From JAPLHP01 sp963720375 (lineage in GTDB: Bacteria; Chloroflexota; Dehalococcoidia; UBA2247; RBG-13-53-26), in assembly GCA_963720375.1 (NCBI GenBank), contig CAVRFM010000006.1, positions 14,813 through 78,812 of the forward strand: DNA of 64,000 nucleotides, in the 5' to 3' direction. The position numbers and the translations under genes were made by a program. This document shows, in pieces, positions 23,139 through 33,702 of the stretch (its first letter is position 1; every line of letters starts with the position of its first letter). The notes beneath the pieces are model-generated. The model saw only the letters and a program-made list of their open reading frames with translations, was not told the DNA's origin and did no database searches.

Positions 23139-23663
23139 TCATGCCAGGGATTCACCAATGTAGATTACCTGGTCCTTATTGATAGCGACAAAACCGAACC
23201 TCGATTCGCCGCTGATCAGTGCAGGCGATATCCCCACATTAGTCATGGGCAAGAAGCCCTCATCCGTTTCGATGGTGTCCAATAGTTCCTGCCAGACCTC
23301 GGCATGCATCTTACCCACGAGGGCATATGATGGCACATGGACTTCCGTTACAATAGGTTTCTTTTTCTTCTTCAGGTGCATTTTTGACCTGTCTTCTATC
23401 GCTGGCAACTCATGTGCTCTCTCATTCTTTTCGCCAACGAAGACGATATTGGTTTTCCTGATATACGTAGACGCCAGACGTGTCTTTCTTCCATCCCGGA
23501 AGAACACCTCAACTTCGCTAAGCGGCACAAAGTCCTTGCCGACCCGCATCGATTGTGCCACAAAGCCCTTGTTGATGGCATCCAGAAGGCGCTGATCAGG
23601 CAAACGATAGGCATATCCGGCAAAGATGCAATCAGCAGTACATACTACTACCTTTACCTGCAT
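23139..23663 (-). CDS. Hypothetical protein
   Basis: A 174-residue protein if it starts at M-Q-V-K-V-V-V-C-T-A-D-C-I-F-A-G; an upstream ATG 23726 would add 21 residues of unlikely composition. No family is recognised with confidence. The first part is strand-rich (E-V-E-V-F-F-R-D-G-R-K, T-N-I-V-F-V-G-E-K), resembling a small beta domain. A lysine run (L-K-K-K-K-K-P) separates a second strand-rich part ending S-R-F-G-F-V-A-I-N-K-D-Q-V-I-Y-I-G. It may be two repeats of one small domain. No signal peptide. Confidence 0.55.
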   Translation of the reverse strand: MQVKVVVCTADCIFAGYAYRLPDQRLLDAINKGFVAQSMRVGKDFVPLSEVEVFFRDGRKTRLASTYIRKTNIVFVGEKNERAHELPAIEDRSKMHLKKKKKPIVTEVHVPSYALVGKMHAEVWQELLDTIETDEGFLPMTNVGISPALISGESRFGFVAINKDQVIYIGESLA

Positions 23664-23726
23664 GAGTCTGGGATCACCGTGCAATCTACCAGATGCTGAT
23701 TGCCGCGGAAGTGATGAAGCCTGCAT

Positions 23727-24164
23727 TCAAAGCCTCCTGCTTGGGACTAACGGGCAAATTATACCACAGGTCGGCAAGTTTGGAGATATGGAGATCGTTT
23801 ATTAACTCTTTCAACCCCCCTGGGCTTAGTCTGCCAGGAATAGGCGTCATTCACAAGGTGAAGGGAGACCCCCCGTCCTTCGCTCAGGGTGACATGTTGC
23901 CCACTGTGTCATTCTGAGTATAGCTGAAGAATCTCGAGGTGTGAGGTTCAGCATAATCGGTAGATTAGCTACTATGTATGTGTCATTCCCACGCAAGTGG
24001 GAATCCAGAACCGAATTGAATAAGGGCCGCATCTCCAGGTTCCTGCTTCCGCAGAAATGACATATGGAACGATCCACGGATTCAGGATTGTTATGCTGAC
24101 TTGTGCCACCATACACTACGCCCCCGGTCTGGGGGATTTCCATAGGACCGATTCCGGGCAGGCG
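23727..24164. repeat. Gene-free gap with dispersed repeats
   Basis: It holds a CATTCTGAGTATAGC repeat near 23908 and a GTCATTCCCACGCAAGTGGG palindrome near 23980-24008, plus an AGACCCCCCGTCC tract. Otherwise no supported feature. Confidence 0.6.
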
Positions 24165-24269
24165 TTAATCTTTGTGCTTCGGATAGGTCCACCAGCCGAG
24201 AACTATGAGGGCAAAAAATCCACCGCCGACGATGATTCCTATGATGGCAAGAGGTGGTAAGGACGACAT
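24165..24269 (-). CDS. Small single-span membrane protein (34 aa)
   Basis: ATG at 24269-24267 on minus, preceded by GGAGGCTCAGG, encodes M-S-S-L-P-P-L-A-I-I-G-I-I-V-G-G-G-F-F-A and ends W-W-T-Y-P-K-H-K-D with TAA at 24165. One helix of about 22 residues with a basic C-terminus, like the 29-residue protein at 3130. Both resemble small subunits of membrane complexes. No homologue is named. The RBS, topology and isolated position support it. Confidence 0.5.
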   Translation of the reverse strand: MSSLPPLAIIGIIVGGGFFALIVLGWWTYPKHKD

Positions 24270-24717
24270 CCTGAGCCTCCTTATTGCCGGCAGCGCCGGC
24301 AGAAAACGATTGTCGATAAACTCTGCCTCCTTTGACAGCATGGGTTTCGGGATAGGCTGAGGTCTGTCCTGCAGGCCCGGATTCCGGGCAATTTCGATGA
24401 CAGCCTGAAATCCGGCTAAGTGCCGCAGTCTTGAGAGTAGAGCCCGGACAGCAGCCTGAAACTAGACGCCTGCGGTATAGGCCGCTAGCTCAGGCTGAGG
24501 GCAGGAGCAACGCACCAACCCCTCACACAACACCCCCGAAAACAAACCTGGCAGATTTATAGACTATATGATTATATCTATATGGTACTACATTTGTCAA
24601 CTTACGGACGTCCCGGCAATGTCTGCCACGCATCCACCTCTATGAATTCTCCGGCCATTTCCGGACCGGCCAGCTGATCAATTTTGGCAACAAAACTGAT
24701 TCCGCCGGGCTGCCCGA
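24270..24717. other. Gene-free gap
   Basis: Nothing supported. The stretch includes AT-rich sequence near 24550-24600 that could hold the promoter of the 34-aa gene, and the 3' flank of the HD-GYP gene. Confidence 0.5.
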
Positions 24718-27012
24718 TCAATCTTTAAACGCGAACCCCTTGTTGGTAAGGACGCTCACACAGGCATCCACCACGTCAGGATCATAGAGAATGCCTCTAT
24801 TCTGAGAGATCTCGTCCATTGCCTTGCCCACGCCGAGGGCGGGGCGGTAGGGCCGATGCGAGGAAATGGCCTCTACCACATCGGCCACGGCCAGGATGTT
24901 GGCCTCCGGGAGGATCTGCCCATTTCGAAGACCTGCAGGGTAGCCCGAGCCGTTAGCCCTTTCGTGGTGTTCCAGGACGATGTCAGCCACAGGCAGGGGG
25001 AATTGTGCTGCTATCAGTATCTCGTAGCCCACCTGGGGATGGGCTTTGATCAGTGCGAATTCAGCCCGGGTCAAGGGGCCAGGCTTGCTCAGAATCTCTG
25101 TCGGTATCTGTATCTTACCCAGGTCGTGGAGCAGTCCGGCTATGCGGACTGCCTCGGCCCGGTCGCCGGTAAGGCCCATCTCACTGGCTATGGCACAGGC
25201 CAGTTGGGTCACATGGCGCTGGTGACCGGCCGTGTAGGGGTCTCTCTTTTCGACCGTCAACCCGATGGCCTGGATGGTGGCCTCCATGGCTGTTTTCAGT
25301 TTCTGGAAGCTTTCTTCGAGTTGCTGTTCGGTCTGCTTGCGCTCGGTGATGTCGAGCGAGACATTGGCCAGATACAGGGGCGCACCGCTCTCCGGGTCCA
25401 TGACCGTGAACGCCATCGCGCGCACGTCGGTGATTTTGCCTGTCTTGAGATTGCGATATTGAAAGTCGCCCTCCCAGGTGCCGCGCTCCATCAGTGACGG
25501 CAGGAGTTCATTTTTCATCTTCCCTTGCAGATGATCGGGGATAACCTGCATGAAGTCTAATTGTTGAACCTCTTCGGGCTCGATGCCCACCATCTGCCTG
25601 CCTGCCTCATTGAGGAAGACCATCTTTCCATCGAGGGTGGTCAGGGTGACGAACTCCCTGCTGTGCTTGACTATGGATGCCAGCTTCTCCAGTTCCGCTT
25701 CTGCTTTCCTGCGCTGGGTGATGTCGCGGATATTGCATTGAATGACCCTCGACCCATCCACCAGATAAACATTGCTCACAGACTCCACGCTGATCCGCCT
25801 TCCATCCTTAGTCTCCAGGGGTGGATGCTCGTAGCGGATATAGCCCTTCCCCTGCAATTGCTGAAAAGCCTTCTCACTGGCGGCAATATCGTTGAAGGGT
25901 CTGATTTCCCAGAAGGCTTTGCCCAAGAGGTCATCAGGGGAATAGCCGAGCAGGTTCAGCAGGAACGGATTGGCGTCGGTTATCCGGCCGGTGTCCGCAT
26001 CGAGGATCAATATGCCGTCCTGGGCCGACTCAAAAAGCCGCCGGTAACGCAGTTCGGAAGACCGGAGCTGGTCCTCGGCCAGCTTGCGTTCGGTGATATT
26101 CCGCAGCACTCCTGTGATCGCGACCGGATGGCCATCAGGCTCACGTATGAAACTGACCGTGGTGTCCCCCCAGACCGTGGAGCCGTCCTTGTGTTGGAAC
26201 TTTAAGGCCATCTCCCGCGGGTTGACAACCGACCCCGGCGCCTTTTTTTCTGCATTCATGGCTGCTGCAAAGACCTTTGTAGCCATATCAAGGGAATCAG
26301 GCATCAAGGTTTCTTGCATGCTGCGGGCCATGCCTTCCTCTACGCTGTAGCCAAGCAGCCTGGTGTAGGAAGGGCTGAGATAGGTCGGCCGCAGGTTCAT
26401 GTCCGCGACCCAGATGACGTCTGAGGCATTCTCGGCGAGGAGACGGTAGAGTTTCTCGCTGTCGCCGAGAGCATCCTCTGTTCTCTGGCGCTCGCCGATC
26501 TCCCGCACCAGACTGCTGTTTGTCTCCTCAAGCTGCAGTACGTTCTCTTCCAGCTTGCGGACGAGGGCTTCGTTATACTTCATCAGAAAGAGTTCTTCTC
26601 TTGGCGGCGCTTTTTGTGACAGAACAAGCTTGCCCTGCCGGTGTTCTTCCAGAACCTGCTTTACCAGTTCTATGAATTTCTCGGGGGCAATCGGCCTGAC
26701 GATGAACTTATCAGAGCCCAGCTCTAAGGCCAGTTTCTCGTCCCTGGGATCGGTATAGATAGCGGTATAGAAGACAAAGGGGATCTTCTTCAGACTGCTT
26801 ATCCCTCTTCCACTCGCGGCACAGAGTGAAGCCATCCATGACCGGCATCATGATGTCGGAGAATACTATGTCCGGCGGATTTTCCTTCGGGCTGTCTTCA
26901 GCGCCTCCACCCCGTTGGCTGCCGAAGTCACTTTGTAGCCATGGACTTCCAGAAGCACCTTCAGCATGTACTGGTCCTGCTTGTTATCATCGACGACAAG
27001 GACTGTTATCAT
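24718..27012 (-). CDS. Receiver-PAS-PAS-PAS-HD-GYP regulator, two frameshifts near the N-terminus
   Basis: The gene starts at ATG 27012 (M-I-T-V-L-V-V-D-D-N-K-Q-D), the receiver N-terminus. Breaks near 26888 and 26795 move the receiver through other frames (V-F-S-D-I-M-M-P-V-M-D-G-F with the phospho-Asp). The last 705 residues are continuous: receiver end, a coiled coil (L-E-E-N-V-L-Q-L-E-E-T-N), three PAS domains with D-I-T-E/Q-R-K ends, and HD-GYP with L-L-H-D-L-G-K-I and H-H-E-R-A-N-G-S-G-Y-P. HD-GYP domains hydrolyse cyclic di-GMP. The N-terminal 180 residues closely match the 33680 gene, so the two are paralogues with swapped output domains. Confidence 0.82.
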
Positions 27013-27411
27013 ATCTACCACCTGTACCACCTCCTCCTTCACGCGATGGGACAGGTACCGCTCAATTTCAGCAGCAAACGTATCCGGCTGGAACGGTTTC
27101 TCAATGTAGCCCGTGCAGCCGGCCGCCATTATCCGCTCCCGGTCGCCAGCCATGGCGTAGGAAGTCTCAGCTACAATAGGCACGTCGGCCAGCGCCGGGT
27201 TTTCCCTCAGCTCCCGCGCCACATCGTAGCCGTTCATGATAGGCAACTGGATGTCCAGGAGGATCAGCGCCGGTTTGACCTGGCCGGCAAGCGCAATGCC
27301 CTGACGGCCATCGCGCGCCGAAACCACCTCATACCCCTTCTTTTGCAGGATGATCGTCATGAGGTACAGGTTATGCTCATTGTCCTCGATGATGAGTATC
27401 CTTTTCTTCAT
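26866..27411 (-). CDS. Receiver protein running in frame into a second receiver
   Basis: ATG 27411 starts M-K-K-R-I-L-I-I-E-D-N-E-H-N, a CheY-like receiver with L-I-L-L-D-I-Q-L-P phospho-Asp and a Y-I-E-K-P Lys. It is nearly identical to the 33291 receiver. There is no stop between it and the next gene: after residue 133 it reads straight into the receiver beginning M-I-T-V-L-V-V-D-D. The result is either a REC-REC fusion or two proteins with an internal start at 27012. The frame ends early at 26866 through the frameshift described for the downstream gene. Confidence 0.75.
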   Translation of the reverse strand: MKKRILIIEDNEHNLYLMTIILQKKGYEVVSARDGRQGIALAGQVKPALILLDIQLPIMNGYDVARELRENPALADVPIVAETSYAMAGDRERIMAAGCTGYIEKPFQPDTFAAEIERYLSHRVKEEVVQVVDMITVLVVDDNKQDQYMLKVLLEVHGYKVTSAANGVEALKTARRKIRRT

Positions 27412-28204
27412 TCCATTTGCCTTCCCTGCCGACCGGCGGGAACGTTGCAAGAGTGATTCCCGGTGCCTTCTGGCTTCCGACTCCACTCTCACCGCCCAGG
27501 GTTCCGGAGCTCCCTTGCGGACGATGCCAATGGCTCTTTTCCTTGCCTTTTCCTCCACACCGTACCTCCAGCCCCTGGTTATTATCTGGCCAGTAAAGGG
27601 GCAGTGGCATGATTGTATCATGATAATTTCCTAAAATGCAATATGTACGATAAGAACTTATAAGTACTAAATGTATAGTTGCGTAATGGCTCCACCCCAT
27701 TCAATTGCCATTCCTGTTTAGCGACCTGTCATTCTGCGACGAAGCAGGAATCCACTGCAGTGGGCGCTTCGCGAAGCGCCCTCAACGTTTCTGCCATTCC
27801 CAGCTCATGAGCATATGAGCTATCAGCCGTGGAGCGATTTCGAATTTCGGATCTCAAGAATAGTTGTTTCGGATGAGTTCAGACATGTCGGATTTAGGGT
27901 TTGGAAGAGCCCCAGAGTGAAGCGTCCGGGCTTGACAACAGAAAACCAGATACTACATAATAGCGGCGGCAAACGTTATCATATTAGTACATATCCTACT
28001 AGAGCGGTGCTCCGATAATATATCGGTATCGGAACAACTCGTGAGGCAATAATGGCAGGTAAGGGCTCGCCCGGGGGGAAGGCTGGCAGCGGTCTAGCGG
28101 TGGAGTTCCTGCTGGGTAGTGCTCTTCAGAATGGTGAATCAGTCCTGTCTGTTTGTCTTTGAGGAGACCGTCGCGGGACTGAATCTGGGGGGACAAAGGG
28201 TGTC
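27412..28204. other. Divergent intergenic region between two signalling clusters
   Basis: No gene is supported in ~790 bases. It holds a GAAGCAGGAATCC-type repeat near 27735, a perfect GGGCGCTTCG palindrome at 27762-27781, and a CCGATAATATATCGG palindrome near 28012. The minus frame upstream of 27411 has a stretch (A-G-K-A-N-G-M) matching the kinase end before 33291, so it probably once encoded the tail of a histidine kinase. Confidence 0.5.
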
Positions 28205-31200
28205 ATGAACAAAGGAACGGTGAAAACAGGCATTGATATCATCGGTGATGTCCCCTGGGGCACCCACCTCTGCCAGTTCTACCGGACAAAGGACGATTTG
28301 ATCGACATCCTGGTGCCCTATTTCAAGGCCGGCCTGGAAGGCAACGAATTCTGTCTGTGGGTTACGGCACTCCCCCTCACCGAAGAGGATGCCCGCGAAG
28401 CAATGGCACAGGCTATGCCCGATTTTGGCCGGTATGTGGAAAAGGGCCAGATCGAGATCGTGCCCTATGACCGGTGGTATCTCAGAGACGGCGTTTTCGA
28501 TTCGGAACGGGTCATCGGCAGCTGGTTTGACAAGCTGGATGGCGCTCTGGCCAGGGGCTACTCCGGCATGAGGCTAACGGGTAACATAGCGTGGCTCAAG
28601 AAAAGCGATTGGGGACGGTTCATTGATTACGAGGAGAAAATTGCAGGATTCTATCCCCCGTCATCCCATTGTAGGTCTTTGCTCCTACCGTCTTAGCAGA
28701 GTCGGGATAGCCGAAGCCATCGATGTGGTCAAGAACCACCACTTTGCTCTTGTAAAGCGGAACGGCAAATGGGAACTCGTCGAGAACTCCGATCACGGCA
28801 GGATGGAGAAGACGCTGAAGGAGCTGGGCAAGGAGCGCCGGCCGCGGGTCTCATTCAAGGGCACACGCGATGGCATGCTTATCGTCGATGCCGAAACCAT
28901 GAAGGTAGAGCTGGCCAATGAGGCTGCTGCCAGAATCTGCGGATTCGATTCTGCAGAGGACATGGTTGGACTGAATCTATTCTCCCTCCTTCGCATGGGC
29001 GATAGAGAGCGGGTTATCAAACTGGCGAACCGGAATGTGCCTGAGAAGGGCCTCCATAAGGTGAAGGAACTTCGGACATTGACAGAGGATGGCAGGGAGA
29101 TCTGGATCAGCACTCTTGGCAGGAGGATCGAATACCAGGGCAGATCGGCATTTCTGGTCTTTATGAGAGATATCACTGAGCGCACCAGGGTGGAAGAGGA
29201 GTTGCGGGCATTGGAGAAAGAAAATCGTCTGCTGGTGGAGAACGCCGGTGAGATCATCATTGTGGTGCAGGATAAGAGGCTGAAGTTTGTTAACCACAAA
29301 GCCGCGGCGATATCAGGTTATTCAGATAAAGAGATGACCTCCAGGCCCTTTGCGGATTTCATCCATCCTGATGACCGGCAGATGGTAACGGATCTCTATT
29401 TCAAGAAGCTAAAGGGCGAGGAAACTCCCCCTGATGCAACCTTCAGAGTCATTGCTAAAGACGGTAAGGTTATATGGTCAGAGCTCAAGTCGGTTCTCTT
29501 CACCTGGGAAGCGAAACCGGCTGTCTGGTGTTTTCTGAATGACGTCACCGAACACAAACAGGCAGAGGAGGCGTTGAGGGCTTCGGAAGAGAGAAACCGC
29601 CTGCTGGTAGAGAATGCCATTGAAGGCATTGCGGTGATTCAGGATGGGGAGTTGGTCTTTGCCAATCCCCAGGTCATCGAGGTCATGGGCTACCCGGAGG
29701 CAGGGCAGTCCTCCAGACCCGTGACGGAGTTGATCCATCCTGATGATCGGCAGATGGTGATGGAACGCCTTCTTGGCGTGCTGGGGGGTCAAGACAGGCC
29801 TGGCATTTTCTCTTTCAGAATCCTTGATAAAGAGGGCCAGACGAGGTGGGTGGAAGCCAACCTGGTCTCATTCAACTGGAACGGCAGGCCGGCCATCTTA
29901 AGTCAGGTGGAAGACGTCACCGAACACAAAGTGGCGGATGAAGAGATTCGCCATCTGGCTAACACCACCCCGGTACTGGTAGAGTTCATCTGAAGGCGAG
30001 GTGCTTTTCATCAACCCTGCGATGCATAAGTCCATCCAGCAATGGCCATCATGATCCCGCCAGATTATCCCTTTGAATGGCCAGACCTCACCCGACAGTT
30101 GCGGAAAGTAGACGTCCAGGAGCTCCAACTCGCCGGGCGGATTTTCGAGGAGCGATCTGCTTTACCCCGAGTTCCAACTTTGCGGATTTATCAACGGATA
30201 TCACGGGCGCAAAGGTAGAGGAGGAACTGAGGGCTTCAGAGGAGAATATCGTCTGCTGGTAGAGAACGCCTATGAAATGATTGTAGTGGTCAGGATGGTA
30301 AGGTGTCTTTACGAATCCCCAATGTGCGCAGGTGTTCGGCTATACGGAAGAAGAGATGGCTGCCAGACCCTTTATAGAGTTCATTCACCCTGACAATCAG
30401 GGACAGCGATGGAATACTACACCAAGAGGCTGGAGGGCAAGGAAGTCCCCAGCGCCTATTCTCTCAGAATCATGGACAAAGAGGGCAACGCAAAGTGGAC
30501 GGAGGCCAATACGGTCTTGCTCACCTGGAAGGGAAGGCCGGCTATCCTGGGTCTGGTAACCGACGTCACCGAGCGCAAGAGGGCGGAGGAGTCCCTCGCA
30601 GAGAGCGAGAAACGCTACCGCTTTATAGCCGAGAATGTGTCAGACGTCATCTGGGCCATCGATACGAACCTGCGGCTTACCTATTTCAGCCCCTCCATCA
30701 CCAAGATGAATGGCTACAGCGTCGAGGAAAACATGGCCCGTGGGATAGAAAAGAGCTTGAGTCCTGCCTCCCTTGAAGCCGTCTCAGGGATAGTCATGAG
30801 AGAATTGGCAAAGAAAGGCAAGCCAAACACGGCCACACTGCTGACTCCGGTGACGGCGGAGATAGAACACAAGGACGGCTCCAAAATCTGGGCCGAGTCT
30901 GCGGGGACCCTGCTGCGTGATTCAGATGGAAAGCCTGTTGAGATTGTGGGAGTACTGCGCGATATCACCGAGCGCAAGAAGGCAGAGGAGGAACTGCAAC
31001 GTAAGGAACAACACTTCCGGGCGCTGATAGAGAATTCTTCCGATGGCATTGCTGTCGTAAACCGTGATGGAAGCAGCCGCTACATCAGTCCATCCCTCGC
31101 GCGTATGCTGGGATACGATTTAGGAGAACGGATTGTAATGAGCATGTTGAATCGTGTTCATCCGGATGATATCAAGCTGGTATCTGATACCTTCACCCGG

Positions 31201-33316
31201 TTGGCACAGAATCCGGGTACCACGATGCGGGCTGAGGTAAGGGTCCAGCACAAGGACGGCACATGGCGTACGGTCGAGGCTACGGGCACTGCTCTTCTCC
31301 ACGATCCGGCTGTTGATGGCATTGTCGTCAACGTCCGTGATATCACCGAGCGCAAGAAGGTAGAGGAGGAACTGCAACATCAAGGAACAACACTTCCGGG
31401 CACTCATAGAGAACTCTTCAGATGGTATCTCAGTCGTAGACCGTAATGGAACCGTTCTATACAACAGTCCATCCATCGGGCGTATGTTAGGATTCACACC
31501 CGAAGAACGAATTGGCCGCAACATGTTGGCGTTCGTTCATCCGGATGATATCCAGCTTGTATCTGATACCTTTGTCAGGTCGCTGCAGAATCCAGGTATT
31601 ACTATGCAGATTGAGGTGCGCCTCCAGCACAAAGACAGTACCTGGCGCACAATCGAGATCGCAGCCATTAACCTCCTTCATGATCCGTCTGTTGAGGGCA
31701 TTGTCGTCAACGTCCGTGATATCACCGAGCGCAAGAAGGCAGAGGAGGAAATACAACGTCAGCAGAAACACTTCAGGGCGCTCATAGAGAACGCTTCAGA
31801 CGCTATAACAATCGCAGGTGCTGATGGAACAATCAGCTACGAGAGCCCATCATGCGAGCGTATGTCGGGATTCAAGCCGGAGGAACGCATCGGTGCCAAC
31901 ATGATCGAACGCGTTCATCCGGATGATATCAAGCTTCTATCTGATACCTTCTCCCGGTTGATACAGCATCCGGGTAGCACCATGCGGGATGAGATACGGC
32001 TCCGGCACAAAGACGGCACATGGCTCACAGTTGAGGCTACGGTCACCAATCTTCTTCATGATCCCGCTGTCAATGGCGTTGTGGTCAATCTCCGCAACAT
32101 CACCGCGCGCAAGAGGGCTGAGGAGGCACTACGGGAATACGGGCACAAAATCAGGGCCATTTTTGACGGTGCATATGATGGATTCATTAGCGTGGACTGC
32201 CAAAGCAGGAAGTTCTTTGAACCAAATAGAAGAATGATTGAGATGCTGGGATATGAATCTGAAGAAGAAATGAAGGATCTCACAGTCTCGGATATACATC
32301 CCGAGAAAGACCTGCCATACATTCTGGGAGAGTTTGAAAAACACGTGAAGAGAGAGATTTCACAATCTGAAGATATGCCTGTGAAAAGAAAGGATGGCAG
32401 CGTTTTCCTTGCTTCCATCAGTTCATCCCCGGTAACCATAGCCGGGAAGACGTATCTATCGTGCATCTTTAGAGATATCACCGAGCGCAAGAGGATCGAG
32501 GACGAACTGAGGGTATACCGCGAACATCTGGAGGATCTGGTGGAGGAGCGCACGGCAGAGCTGGTGATCGCCAAAGAAAGGGCCGAAGAAGCCGACCGGA
32601 TCAAGTCAACCTTCCTGGCAGCCATGTCCCACGAGCTGCGCACCCCGCTCAACTCCATCATTGGTTTCAGCGGCATCATGCTGCAGGGCCTGGCCGGTCC
32701 CCTGAATCCCGAACAGACCAAGCAGTTGAAGATGGTACAAAGCAGCGGCCAGCACCTGCTGGCGATCATCAACGACATCATAGATATCTCCAGGATTGAA
32801 GCCGGGCGGATTGAACCCCACCCTGAGCTGTTTGAACTGCGTCAACAGATCGACGAGACCATAGCGGCGATTAAACCCATGGCCGATGAGAAGAATCTCA
32901 CTCTGGTGGCTGAGGTGGCACCGGAGGTGGGCCATATTAACAGCGATCCGCGCCGGGTGTCACAGATTCTCCTGAATCTCGTCGGCAATGCCATCAAGTT
33001 CACGGACAGGGGTGGAGTGCGCGTCGAATGCAGGCATAGCGGCGGCCGGGTGGAGATACGCATTGCAGACACAGGCATCGGCATCAAGCCGGAGGACATG
33101 AAGTATATCTTCCAGACTTTCCGGCAGATTGACAATGGCCTGACCCGCCTGAGGGAGGGCAGCGGACTGGGGCTGGCTATCTGCAAGGGGTTGGCCGAGC
33201 TTCTGGGCGGTGAGATCCGGGTGGAGAGCGAATTCGGGGTGGGCAGTACCTTTACGTTGATCCTGCCCATCAGCAGGGAAGGCAAATGGAATGAAGAAAA
33301 GGATACTCATCATTGA
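28205..33316 (+). pseudogene. Giant MEDS-multi-PAS histidine kinase, several frameshifts
   Basis: Frames 28205-28696, 28623-29993, 30409-31446 and 31484-33316 together encode one ~1,700-residue sensor. First a MEDS (DcmR-type sensory) domain: D-V-P-W-G-T-H-L-C-Q-F-Y. Then about ten PAS repeats, nearly all ending D-I-T-E-R-K or D-V-T-E-H-K, one (29940-30190) heavily broken. It ends in a HisKA domain A-A-M-S-H-E-L-R-T-P-L-N with the phospho-His and a HATPase domain (N-A-I-K-F-T-D, G-S-G-L-G-L-A-I). At least five frame changes occur: near 28670, 29995, several between 30100 and 30410, and 31385. It overlaps the start of the next receiver gene by 26 bases. Two-component sensing of an unknown soluble signal is inferred. 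Confidence 0.78.
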
Positions 33317-33702
33317 GGACAACGAGCATAACCTGTACCTCATGACGTTCATCCTGGAAAAGAAGGGGTACGAGGTGGTTTCGGCGCGCGATGGCCGTCA
33401 GGGCATTGCGCTTGCCGGACAGGCCAAACCGGCGCTGATCCTCCTCGACATCCAGTTGCCCATCCAGAACGGCTATTCTCTGTCGCGGGAGCTGAGGCGA
33501 ACCCCGGCGCTCGCCGGCGTCCCTATCGTAGCCGTGACTTCCTACGCCATGGCTGGCGACCGGGACCGGATACTGGCGGCCGGCTGCACGGGCTGCATTG
33601 AGAAGCCGATCAAGACGGATACGTTTCGCTGCTGAAATTGAGCGATACCTGTCCAACTGCCCGGGAGATGAGAGGGATTATGAGCACAATTCTGATTGTT
33701 GA
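33291..33702 (+). CDS. Response regulator, receiver only, C-terminal frameshift
   Basis: ATG 33291 starts M-K-K-R-I-L-I-I-E-D-N-E-H-N. The CheY-like domain has L-I-L-L-D-I-Q-L-P with the phospho-Asp near residue 54, A-V-T-S-Y-A-M and C-I-E-K-P. The frame ends at 33635, but its minus-strand paralogue shows the expected continuation T-F-A-A-E-I-E-R-Y-L, found here after removing one C near 33630; the corrected end is 33702. It overlaps both the kinase before it and the gene after it, indicating an operon. With no output domain, it probably relays phosphate or competes for it. Confidence 0.82.

Noticed and set aside
22955..23158. 67-codon minus-strand frame downstream of the hypothetical protein at 23139
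   Set aside because: TTG start overlapping the previous stop, no RBS, no family resemblance; not strong enough to call.
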